Positions 34,393 through 41,049 of a stretch of DNA of 41,049 nucleotides are shown in pieces (position 1 is the first letter of the stretch; each line of letters begins with the position of its first letter). The stretch lies in NCBI GenBank assembly GCA_028280065.1, contig JANQMN010000062.1, positions 1-41,049 on the forward strand. Direction: 5' to 3'. Position numbers and translations under genes: made by a program. Below the pieces are notes generated by a model. That model did no database searches, was not told the origin of the DNA, and was given only the letters and a program-made list of their open reading frames with translations. The DNA is from Hahella sp. (GTDB lineage Bacteria > Pseudomonadota > Gammaproteobacteria > Pseudomonadales > Oleiphilaceae).

Positions 34393-35265
34393 ATGAAAAC
34401 ACTACACATTTTATTCGGCTTCTTTTTCTTCCTGGCAACATTGCTCAGCGCACAAGCCCATGCCGAAGCGCAAATGTTCTTTGTCCACACGGATCATCTC
34501 GGTACACCAGCCGTAATGACAGATATGAACCAAAATGTGGTCTGGGAACGGCAGCAAACACCGTTTGGGGAAACCGTCACCCAGACGGATACAACGATTC
34601 AGCCGCAGCGGTTTCCAGGGCAGTATGAAGACTCTGAGACGGGGTATTACTATAATTACTTCCGGGATTATGACCCAAGTATTGGCCGGTACCTTCAAAG
34701 TGATCCCATTGGGCTCAGGGGTGGGCTGAATACTTATGGGTATGTTTATCAGAATCCTCTGAGTTACACCGATCCACGAGGTCTTGCTGTTTGCGGTGGG
34801 TTCTGTGTGGGCGGGCTGGCCTACTTGTTGTTTGAACTAAGCCTGTCTGCATGGGATGCCTATGACACGTATGATACGGTAACAGACCCTTGTTCAACTA
34901 CTGGAGAAAAGGTTGCTGCTGGAGGCCTTTTTGCTGCAGGAGTTTTCTTACCTGGTAATTATGGCTGGGCAGATAATGCCGTTAAGAAGGTAAAAGATCT
35001 TAAACCTTTGCATTCACCAGATGTTGTTGGTGATAGGCCTGATTTGCGGAATTTAAGTGACAATGAGTTAATTGAAGCTGTAACTAATCCTAAAAATAAT
35101 GACCCGCTAAAAGTTAATACAAATACTGGAAATGTAGTTGATGGGAATTCCAGAGCATATGAGCTTCAACGTCGGGCTGCTGACCCGAACAGTTCAATTA
35201 CTCCAGATACTCAAATTCCAGTTCAAAACTATACGCCAGATAACTCAATGTTTTGGGATATGTAA
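34393..35265 (+). CDS. RHS core C-terminal part plus toxin tip, with its own signal peptide (bipartite RHS, part 2)
   Basis: 290 residues, with AAGGAGG 10 bases before the ATG. Residues 1-24 are a Sec signal (cleavage near AHA-EA). Residues 28-131 are the conserved RHS-associated core: FFVHTDHLGTP, RFPGQYEDSETGYYYN, IGRYLQSDPIGLRGGLNTYGY and the closing YTDPRGL, after which RHS toxins are normally cut. Residues 132-205 are hydrophobic and glycine-rich. The last 80 residues form an AT-rich, horizontally acquired-looking tip with LSDNELIEAVTNP and VVDGNSRAYELQRR, resembling a ParB-like fold. The toxin activity is not proven. A small gene, the likely immunity gene, follows 11 bases later. Confidence 0.85.
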   Translation: MKTLHILFGFFFFLATLLSAQAHAEAQMFFVHTDHLGTPAVMTDMNQNVVWERQQTPFGETVTQTDTTIQPQRFPGQYEDSETGYYYNYFRDYDPSIGRYLQSDPIGLRGGLNTYGYVYQNPLSYTDPRGLAVCGGFCVGGLAYLLFELSLSAWDAYDTYDTVTDPCSTTGEKVAAGGLFAAGVFLPGNYGWADNAVKKVKDLKPLHSPDVVGDRPDLRNLSDNELIEAVTNPKNNDPLKVNTNTGNVVDGNSRAYELQRRAADPNSSITPDTQIPVQNYTPDNSMFWDM

Positions 35266-35276
35266 GGAAAGTAATC

Positions 35277-35540
35277 ATGGATTATGAGTCATTAGTACAA
35301 TTATTACTCGCACGGGCTTTACTTGACATTCGAATTGCTGCAAACGAAGAAAATGTCAAAGTATGCTTTGCTCTATCTGACCTCTTCCACAATGTGCCTT
35401 ATCAAATGAAGAGAATCCGAGAGAGTAATGGTGATTATTTAGAAATATTGGACTGGTTAAAAATGAGGGCCGAACAAAAGAGCATTAGCAAATGGCTGGA
35501 ACACGCTATTTCCGAGTGCACGAAAGATTTGTTGGATTAA
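35277..35540 (+). CDS. Putative immunity protein for the RHS tip
   Basis: 87 residues from the ATG at 35277, chosen because AAGGAAA precedes it; an upstream in-frame start at 35253 lies inside the toxin gene. The product is soluble, acidic and all-helical in appearance (LVQLLLARALLDIRIAANEEN, DLFHNVPYQMKRIRESNGDYL, ISKWLEHAISECTKDLL). I do not recognise a family. Its size, cytosolic character, low GC and place directly after the variable RHS tip and before a terminator match immunity genes of polymorphic toxin systems. The function is inferred from context. Confidence 0.7.
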   Translation: MDYESLVQLLLARALLDIRIAANEENVKVCFALSDLFHNVPYQMKRIRESNGDYLEILDWLKMRAEQKSISKWLEHAISECTKDLLD

Positions 35541-35618
35541 AGAAATAAATGCGGTCGCAGTAACTTTAAGTACCTCGCTTCTGCTTTGATAGCGATTTTC
35601 TCAGGCATACTCAAATAC

Positions 35619-35646
35619 AGCCCGGTAATTGCCGGGCTTTATTTTT
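35619..35646 (+). terminator. Rho-independent terminator after the RHS/immunity genes
   Basis: Stem AGCCCGG / CCGGGCT with a TAATTG loop, followed by TTTATTTTT. This is a textbook intrinsic terminator and marks the end of the bipartite RHS-immunity transcript, 79 bases after the immunity stop. Confidence 0.9.
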
Positions 35647-35874
35647 GGAGATTTAGATCTTAGCCTGTTCTCAGATCATCGACAAAAGCCCGTTTAGCAT
35701 TGTGTTTAAGGATCAGGCTTGCGAAAAGTAAACATTCGCGATATCGAACGCTACTTGAGGGGATGGTGCAAGAATCTGCCGCGTCAAAATTGAGAAAGCA
35801 CGCAAAGAATAGTTTAGCTTTACTTCCACTGGTACGAGGTGAGCAATTCATTCCAGGAACATGATGTGTAGAAG
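35647..35874. other. Gap after the RHS terminator (gene-free from 35541 to 35874)
   Basis: Apart from the terminator there is no convincing gene. A minus-strand frame at 35660-35851 (ending SLILKHNAKRAFVDDLRTG) has a protein-like tail that might be a fragment of a mobile-element product, but no family is recognised and it is not called. Confidence 0.4.
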
Positions 35875-36209
35875 TTGAGTTTTAGTGTTCTAACTCCTTA
35901 CTTTACCACTACTGCAGCAAAATCGAAGTCCACTGCCGCCTTAGTATCCGCCATGTTTGAATACATGAGCGACTTTGGGGATGGTATTACACAATTACCA
36001 AATGATTCAGTCTTTGGTTCTACAAGTATTGCAGTCTATGAATCAAGAAATGATTGGGTGGTAATTCTTTGGCCAGCCTATTTTAATAGTAATGAAATGC
36101 CTGCAGCTAACAAAAAACGACCTGCTTGGTGTTATTCCTCTGCTTGCGAAAGTAAAACTGATGAGGAAGACTGGAAAAATCAGAAGTCGTCAAGCTGGTT
36201 AAAAGATGC
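35875..36209 (+). pseudogene. Foreign-looking coding fragment abutting ApbE
   Basis: A frame with a TTG at 35875 and the first ATG at 35953 reads SVLTPYFTTTAAKSKSTAAL, DGITQLPNDSVFGSTSIAVY and NDWVVILWPAYFNSNEMPA, then lacks a stop of its own and runs on in the wrong frame inside the ApbE gene to 36387. The composition is protein-like but no family is recognised. It is best explained as a truncated gene whose 3' end was lost when it was joined to the ApbE coding region. It could be a second orphan immunity or toxin-tip fragment, as is common behind RHS loci. Confidence 0.4.
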
Positions 36210-37160
36210 ATGTGTACCGTTAAAACTCCAGAACGTTTCAGCTTTCGCTTCAAGGCGATGGGCAGCCCTTGCGAAATCCAGTTGTTCGCCCGTAATCAAG
36301 AGCAATGTCAGACTGCTTTCCAGGCGGCGCATCAGGAAGTGGTGCGCCTTGAACAGAAGTATTCGCGGTTTTTACCGGAAAGCGTGACCAGTAAAATCAA
36401 TAGCTATTCCGAACCTTATGAATGGTTAGCAATCGATCCCGAGACAGACGCCTTACTGGATTATGCCGATACCGTTTATCAGCAATCAGAAGGATTGTTC
36501 GATATCACATCGGGAAAGCTGCGGGAAATCTGGGATTTTAAGAATCACCGTGTTCCAACCTTCGAAGAAATTGCGGATTGCGTAAAACTCATCGGATGGA
36601 ATAAGGTCAGACGTAGGCAAGCGGCAATCCAGTTTACCCAGCCAGGCATGCAACTGGATTTCGGTGGCGTGGTAAAGGAATATGCAGTGGATTGCTGTCT
36701 GACTCAGTTGCGTTCGCATGGTATCAGTTCAGCCATGGTCGATTTAGGCGGGGATATCGGATGTAACGGCCCTCAGCCTGGCGATAAGCCCTGGTCCGTG
36801 GGTATTCGGAACCCAAGACAGCCGGAGCGTCCGATGAGCACCATCCTGGTTTCGCAAGGAGCGTTGGCCACCAGTGGCGACTACGAACGGTTTTTCGAAA
36901 AAGACGGCCAACGCTATTGTCATATCCTAAATCCCCAAACCGGCTGGCCCGTGTCCGGCTGCCGCTCCGTCAGCGTACTGGCTCCTCATTGCGTGATCGC
37001 CGGTAGCCTGAGTACTTCAGCGATGTTACTCGGCAAGGAAAAAGGCCTACCACTGTTGGAGAAAACAAAACTGCCCTTTTTATTGATTGATCAGAAGGGG
37101 CAAATATTTTCAAATCAATCGTTTAATTCGGCGGATAGTGTCCCCACATCAGATAGCTAG
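36210..37160 (+). CDS. apbE: FAD:protein FMN transferase (ApbE family)
   Basis: 316 residues. ApbE moves FMN from FAD to a Ser/Thr of target proteins. Visible signatures are FKAMGSPCEIQLFA at the start, LEQKYSRFLPESVTSKIN, FDITSGKLREIW, LDFGGVVKEYAVD (usually G-KG-A), SAMVDLGGDI, and TSGDYERFF with YCHILNPQTGWP (metal-binding and substrate loops). There is no signal peptide. The first residues MCTVKTPERF and the poor ribosome binding site suggest the original start was replaced at the junction with the upstream fragment. In other genomes this gene commonly sits with TlpA, DUF4266 and DUF3570 genes, here found 6.3 kb upstream beyond the RHS locus. Confidence 0.9.
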   Translation: MCTVKTPERFSFRFKAMGSPCEIQLFARNQEQCQTAFQAAHQEVVRLEQKYSRFLPESVTSKINSYSEPYEWLAIDPETDALLDYADTVYQQSEGLFDITSGKLREIWDFKNHRVPTFEEIADCVKLIGWNKVRRRQAAIQFTQPGMQLDFGGVVKEYAVDCCLTQLRSHGISSAMVDLGGDIGCNGPQPGDKPWSVGIRNPRQPERPMSTILVSQGALATSGDYERFFEKDGQRYCHILNPQTGWPVSGCRSVSVLAPHCVIAGSLSTSAMLLGKEKGLPLLEKTKLPFLLIDQKGQIFSNQSFNSADSVPTSDS

Positions 37161-37239
37161 TCGGCACTGAACTACATCGAAAAAACCAGGCCCAAAAGGC
37201 CAACAAAAGCGCTCTCCTCAAATAAATCAAGGAAATCTT

Positions 37240-39279
37240 ATGAATAGAATCCTCTTATTCTTTTGTTCTGTATTGCTGGTTATGTCCGGTTGCAGCCATC
37301 AGCCTCCAACTGAACAAACGGCGGTCAGATCAATAAATGATACGGCCCTGATCGACCGCGATTTGTTATTTGGCAATCCGCAAAAAATCCAAGGTCGCAT
37401 CAGTCCCGATGGCAAATGGTTTAGCTGGATTGCACCCCATGAAGGTATCCAGAATATCTGGGTAGCGCCGTCGGAAGATATCCGGCAAGCGAAAGTGTTG
37501 ACAAACGACAAGGGCAGAGGAATTCATCGTCATTTTTGGGCGAAGAATAGCAACACCATACTCTACATGCAGGACACCGGCGGAAACGAAAACAATCATA
37601 TCTATGCCATTGATCTGAATACCGGGGCTATTTTAAAACTCACGGATATAGACGTTTCCCAGAAGGCTGGGATCGAGGCGCTAAGCGTTGACCGGCCAAA
37701 TACGATTTTGATCAGCATGAATACACGTGATCCGCAATTGTTTGATCTTTATGAAGCCGACCTGGTTACCGGTGAATTGAAGCTGGTTCTGGAAAATCCC
37801 GGATTTGGCGCTTGGATTGTCGATCATCAGCTCAGACCACAATTGGCTTACCAAAACCAACCGGATGGCAGCCTGAATATCGTCAAGACGGACAATAGCA
37901 ATAGCCCGCCGGTGCTTACGATCCCAGCGGAAGATGCGCTTAACTCAGAAATCTTAGGATTTAACCAAAGCAACGATGCCATTTTCTACACAACCAGTAA
38001 AAATCGCGATAAGTCGGCGGTATTTCAATTGGAACTGAAGTCCGGCGAATCGAAGTTGTTGGGAGAAAATCCGAAGGCGGATGTCAGTGCAACGCTATTC
38101 CATCCTGAAACGAAGAAGTTACTCGGTTTTTCCGCCAATTATCTCACCGCCAGTTGGACTGCTATCGATCAATCCATTGCCAAGGATTTTTCAATCCTAA
38201 AGGAAAAACTGCAAGGCGGGTTTGAAATCCTCTCCCAGACCAATGATGGAAATCAGTGGGTAATATACGCCGATGCTCCTCAGTCTCCGGCGACCTATTA
38301 CCTTTACAATCGCGAAGACAATTCATTCAACAAGATGTTCGACACCAAGCCGATGCTGGCCAAACAGCCGCTCCAACCAATGCAAGCCCTGGAGATTCCA
38401 TCCCGGGACAATCTCAAGCTGGTCTCCTATCTGACGCTACCGCCGGGAGCGGATGCCGATGCGGATGGCATACCCGATCAGCCGGTACCCATGGTGCTCG
38501 CCGTGCACGGCGGACCATGGGGAAGAGATTCCTATGGATACGATAGTTGGCACCAATGGCTGGCTAACCGCGGTTACGCGGTAGTGAGTGTCAACTATCG
38601 GGGATCTACTGGGTTTGGCAAGGCCTTTATCAATGCGGCAGTAGGAGAGTTTGCCGGCAAAATGCACGATGACCTTGTTGATGCAGTGAACTGGGCGGTT
38701 GACGCAAACATTGCCATTGCCGACCAGGTAGCCATCATGGGGGGATCTTATGGCGGTTATGCCACGCTTACCGGATTGACATTTACCCCGGATACCTTTG
38801 CCTGCGGTGTCGATATTGTCGGTCCTTCCAGCCTGGTCACGCTGATTGAAAGTTTTCCGGAATATTGGAAACCCTGGCTCGCATCCACCTGGTATAAGTT
38901 TGTGGGCAATCCGGAAATACCCGATGAACGGGCCGATATGCTGGCACGCTCGCCGATAAGTCGAATTGACCGGATCAAGTCGCCGTTACTCATCGGTCAG
39001 GGCGAGAATGATCCCAGGGTAACCAAATTGGAATCAGATCAAATTGTCGACGCCATGCAGAAAAGAAATTTGCCGGTGACCTATGTGAATTACCCCGATG
39101 AAGGCCATGGGTTTGTCCGTGCGGAAAACCGAAAGTCATTTTATGCCATTACCGAAGGCTTCCTTGCACAATGCCTAGGTGGCCGGTATGAAGAAATCGG
39201 CGATGACTTTAGCAACTCCAGCCTTCAAGTCCTAGCCGGCGCTGAATATGTGAAAGGTCTTACTCAAGCGTTGCGGTAA
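37240..39279 (+). CDS. S9-family prolyl oligopeptidase, lipoprotein
   Basis: 679 residues. The lipoprotein signal ends MSGC (Cys18). A seven-bladed beta-propeller covers about residues 45-370 (GRISPDGKWFSWIAPHEGIQNIWV). The C-terminal alpha/beta-hydrolase domain has the catalytic Ser in IMGGSYGGYATLTG, Asp in GQGENDPRV and His in YPDEGHGFVR. It cleaves short peptides, possibly prolyl or acyl-aminoacyl substrates, in the periplasm. AAGGAAA precedes the ATG. It lies 79 bases after apbE and may be co-transcribed with it, though it is not a typical partner. Confidence 0.94.
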   Translation: MNRILLFFCSVLLVMSGCSHQPPTEQTAVRSINDTALIDRDLLFGNPQKIQGRISPDGKWFSWIAPHEGIQNIWVAPSEDIRQAKVLTNDKGRGIHRHFWAKNSNTILYMQDTGGNENNHIYAIDLNTGAILKLTDIDVSQKAGIEALSVDRPNTILISMNTRDPQLFDLYEADLVTGELKLVLENPGFGAWIVDHQLRPQLAYQNQPDGSLNIVKTDNSNSPPVLTIPAEDALNSEILGFNQSNDAIFYTTSKNRDKSAVFQLELKSGESKLLGENPKADVSATLFHPETKKLLGFSANYLTASWTAIDQSIAKDFSILKEKLQGGFEILSQTNDGNQWVIYADAPQSPATYYLYNREDNSFNKMFDTKPMLAKQPLQPMQALEIPSRDNLKLVSYLTLPPGADADADGIPDQPVPMVLAVHGGPWGRDSYGYDSWHQWLANRGYAVVSVNYRGSTGFGKAFINAAVGEFAGKMHDDLVDAVNWAVDANIAIADQVAIMGGSYGGYATLTGLTFTPDTFACGVDIVGPSSLVTLIESFPEYWKPWLASTWYKFVGNPEIPDERADMLARSPISRIDRIKSPLLIGQGENDPRVTKLESDQIVDAMQKRNLPVTYVNYPDEGHGFVRAENRKSFYAITEGFLAQCLGGRYEEIGDDFSNSSLQVLAGAEYVKGLTQALR

Positions 39280-39296
39280 GTGATAAGAGTCGTAAA

Positions 39297-39320
39297 ACTG
39301 GCAGCCGTGGGGCTGCCAGT
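39297..39320. terminator. Terminator hairpin between convergent S9 peptidase and peroxiredoxin
   Basis: Perfect 10-base stem ACTGGCAGCC / GGCTGCCAGT with a GTGG loop. An AAAA run before the left arm gives TTTT after the stem on the minus strand, fitting termination of the peroxiredoxin gene; it also follows the S9 gene stop by 17 bases. Confidence 0.85.
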
Positions 39321-39340
39321 CTGAGAAAACCCATTACATC

Positions 39341-39997
39341 TTATTTCGGTTGGGGGACGACCCGTAGGTAGGGTTTGATGGTCTTCCAGCCACCGGGGAA
39401 TTTTTCTTTTGCCTCTTCGTCCGATACGGCGGGGACGATGATGCAGTCTTCGCCGTTTTTCCAGTTGACCGGTGTCGCAACTTTGTGGCTGGCGGTAAGT
39501 TGAATGGAGTCGAGAACGCGCAGTACTTCATCGAAATTTCTGCCGGTACTCATCGGATAAGTCAGCATGAGTTTGATCTTTTTATCCGGACCGATAATGA
39601 AAACGGTTCTTACCGTGGCATTGGTTACTGCCGTTCTACCTTCGGTATCCACCTCTTCCGCAGGAAGCATGTTGTAGAGTTTGGAAACCTCAAGGTTGTA
39701 ATCGCCGATCATGGGAAAATTAACCGCGTGCCCTTGAGTTTCCTTGATATCCTGCGCCCAGCGATCATGATCATCGACTTTATCGACGCTCAGACCGATT
39801 ACCTTGGTGTTGCGCTTATCAAACTCTTCCTTCAAACCGGCCATATAGCCTAATTCGGTAGTACACACCGGGGTGAAGTCTTTTGGGTGCGAGAACAGGA
39901 TGGCATAGCTGTCGCCGATCCATTCATGAAACTTGATGGTGCCGGCAGTTGTTTCGGCTGTGAAATCAGGAGCGGTATCATTGATTCTTAGTGACAT
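39341..39997 (-). CDS. Peroxiredoxin, Prx6 (1-Cys) type
   Basis: 218 residues, the usual Prx6 length. The peroxidatic cysteine sits in FTPVCTTELGYMAGL (Cys45). Other family segments are LFSHPKDFTPVC, VIGLSVDKVDDHDRWAQDI, FPMIGDYNLEVSKLYNMLP, and the long C-terminal domain with LMLTYPMSTGRNFDEVLRVLDSIQLT and WKNGEDCIIVPAVSDEEAKEKFP. It reduces hydrogen peroxide and organic hydroperoxides in the cytosol. A GAGAGGAAC site precedes the ATG. It is monocistronic and convergent with the S9 gene. Confidence 0.96.
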   Translation of the reverse strand: MSLRINDTAPDFTAETTAGTIKFHEWIGDSYAILFSHPKDFTPVCTTELGYMAGLKEEFDKRNTKVIGLSVDKVDDHDRWAQDIKETQGHAVNFPMIGDYNLEVSKLYNMLPAEEVDTEGRTAVTNATVRTVFIIGPDKKIKLMLTYPMSTGRNFDEVLRVLDSIQLTASHKVATPVNWKNGEDCIIVPAVSDEEAKEKFPGGWKTIKPYLRVVPQPK

Positions 39998-40559
39998 TTT
40001 TTGTTCCTCTCGTTACGCAACGGCATACAGAATTAAGGGTGTATGAATTCTCATAACCCATTGTTATTTATAAATAAAAAAGTGGAATAAAACGCAAATA
40101 CGAGCTTTAGATGCTCTTCCATTTTAATCCTTTTATGGGCGCGACAGAATACGATTGGAAGTGGTTTACCTGACATTTACCAGAATTTAATGCTCCCGGA
40201 TTTGCCGGGGGAATTGACTAGCGGGCCGCATTCATCCCGTATTTAGCTTGATTTCATCTGCAATTCCCGCTCACAATTATTACCAATGAGAATGATTCGC
40301 AGGCTCATATTGGTTAAAAAATGGGCTCAAATACATCCGATTGGGCTCACATTAAGTGACAGTTTGATAGGGAGGTACGCCTCCCTAAAATCGACTCCCA
40401 CTTCTTGTGCACGATTGCTATCGAGGTCTCCCCGAAGAAATTTACGAGTTTCGGCTCGCTAATAGTGGAACTGTTCATTGAGCACTTTATCGGTATAACA
40501 ATATCGATTGGCTATCAGGGCGGCCGTCAGTTTGCCTTCTTTATAAAGTGACTCTGTCG
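39998..40559. other. 562-base gap upstream of the peroxiredoxin gene
   Basis: No intact gene is present. The right part overlaps a minus-strand 36-codon frame (40569 to 40459) of doubtful value. A Fur-box-like stretch ACCAATGAGAATGATTCGC (40282-40300) is the only regulatory-looking element and no clear target gene lies next to it. The peroxiredoxin promoter should lie just right of 39998, where the sequence is AT-rich. Confidence 0.4.
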
Positions 40560-40748
40560 CTACTTCCATGTAAAAATGGCATCCCCATCTGGAAGCTGCG
40601 ACAACATATCCTCCAAACCTTTCCGGTGTGCTTTGGTACTGGAAACCGTATTGCGAAAGACCTTTTCACACCCTTCTTTTTCTAAAGCGTCGATCTGCAG
40701 ATCAAGACTTTTTCCTTTTCTGCTGATTCGGGCATGTCCGATTTTCAC
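40560..40748 (-). pseudogene. Truncated serine recombinase (resolvase/invertase N-terminal fragment)
   Basis: 62 residues starting MKIGHARISRKGKSLDLQID and continuing LEKEGCEKVFRNTVS and LEDMLSQLPDGDAIFTWK. This is the start of Pin/Tn3-resolvase-type serine recombinases; the catalytic Ser9 is kept (ARIS). A TAG then replaces the usual LDRLGRS segment, and the rest of the catalytic domain and the DNA-binding domain are missing. It is a decayed mobile-element gene, lying next to copy B of the dispersed repeat. Confidence 0.8.
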
Positions 40749-40901
40749 GGCAAATAATTAGTTCACGCTATTCATTAAAGCAGAATTATTCTGAACTTTG
40801 GTTTTGGCAACCTATTATTCGGACGCTTTTTAGTGGAGGTTGAAGAGGTGGCAGATAGTGAAACTGGCGTTCGCAAGAACGACGGTTTACTCAAACTGGT
40901 T

Positions 40902-41045
40902 GACCCACGTCTAATTTCTCACTATTTCCAACATAAGTAGATTGCTTGGGAAGTTACACACCGTTACAATTGCGACTGAATTTTGGCCACCCAGGCAAGG
41001 GAGTCTTGGCAAATGGAAGTTGCATCCTACTATCTTTCCATTCGA
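40902..41045 (+). repeat. Dispersed repeat, copy B, at the right edge
   Basis: Contains the core ACCGTTACAATTGCG (40960-40974), preceded by TTACAC and flanked by the same landmarks as copy A before the RHS gene: GTTGACCCACGTCTA to the left, GGGAGTCTTGGCAAA and CTTTCCA to the right. It has the same orientation as copy A. By analogy a gene start is expected about 50 bases beyond the window end. The rest of the region 40749-41049 has no gene. Confidence 0.65.
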
Positions 41046-41049
41046 TTAA

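Noticed and set aside
35660-35851. Minus-strand frame ending in SLILKHNAKRAFVDDLRTG, possibly a mobile-element fragment
   Set aside because: No family recognised, no ribosome binding site, and the first half looks random; too weak to call.
40282-40300. Fur-box-like sequence with GAGAATGATT
   Set aside because: Only a partial match and no gene in a suitable position downstream.
40459-40569. Minus-strand 36-codon ORF overlapping the end of the resolvase fragment (MEVATESLYKEGKLTAALIA...)
   Set aside because: Very short, no ribosome binding site and no recognised family; may be chance.
1-41049. CRISPR arrays, tRNA or rRNA genes
   Set aside because: No regularly spaced direct repeats, no cloverleaf-like sequences and no rRNA-like stretch were seen while reading both strands; covariance-model searches were not possible.

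Overview
The window looks like a chromosomal segment of an environmental, probably marine, Gram-negative gammaproteobacterium. The evidence is several lipoprotein and Sec signal peptides, a GntR-prpBC-acnD-prpF propionate cluster, a DUF3570 outer-membrane-type protein, a DUF1592/DUF1501 pair and an RHS/YD-repeat locus. A Cellvibrionales-like lineage fits, but no rRNA or marker gene is present to prove it.

Layout. Positions 1-3108 hold the end of a TPR operon: a large TPR protein, a TPR lipoprotein and a small exported protein, all translationally coupled. A terminator separates it from a convergent ComEA-like helix-hairpin-helix protein. Positions 3686-4973 hold a decayed acetyltransferase remnant, an intact GNAT acetyltransferase and a DUF1801/YdeI-type protein. 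Positions 5014-11870 hold a complete methylcitrate-cycle operon preceded by five ATTG-N4-CAAT operator-like sites, one of which covers the regulator's own start codon. Positions 12031-22794 are a patchwork of single genes (hypotheticals, an ABC-type six-TM protein without an ATPase, a GFA-like protein, LysR, HAD phosphatase, DUF1272, TetR, methyltransferase, cupin, Gfo/Idh/MocA oxidoreductase) mixed with broken genes (a frameshifted alpha/beta hydrolase, a decayed COG4757-type hydrolase, a possible aminotransferase tail).

Positions 23073-29933 form a co-directional cluster for an extracytoplasmic redox-type system: a large DUF4214/DUF1592/DUF1588 protein with two CxxCH motifs, a Tat-type DUF1501 protein, a TlpA-like thioredoxin, a tiny DUF4266 lipoprotein ending in a Gly/Cys tail, and a DUF3570 protein. 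The expected last member, an ApbE FAD:protein FMN transferase, lies 6.3 kb downstream at 36210. Between them sits an RHS toxin locus (30321-36209), which appears to have been inserted into the cluster.

The RHS locus is unusual. The RHS core is divided between two ORFs, each with its own ribosome binding site and its own Sec signal peptide: a 1302-residue YD-repeat shell, and a 290-residue protein carrying the conserved C-terminal core plus a variable toxin-like tip with a ParB-like DGNxR motif. A small likely immunity gene and a strong terminator follow. A dispersed repeat in front of the RHS gene recurs at the right-hand end of the window, next to a truncated serine recombinase. This predicts another related gene just outside the window. 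Positions 37240-39997 hold an S9 prolyl oligopeptidase lipoprotein and a convergent Prx6-type peroxiredoxin sharing a terminator hairpin.

The two most promising leads are the bipartite exported RHS toxin and the DUF1592-DUF1501-TlpA-DUF4266-DUF3570-ApbE cluster, whose DUF3570 member carries an SGAT motif resembling an ApbE flavinylation site.
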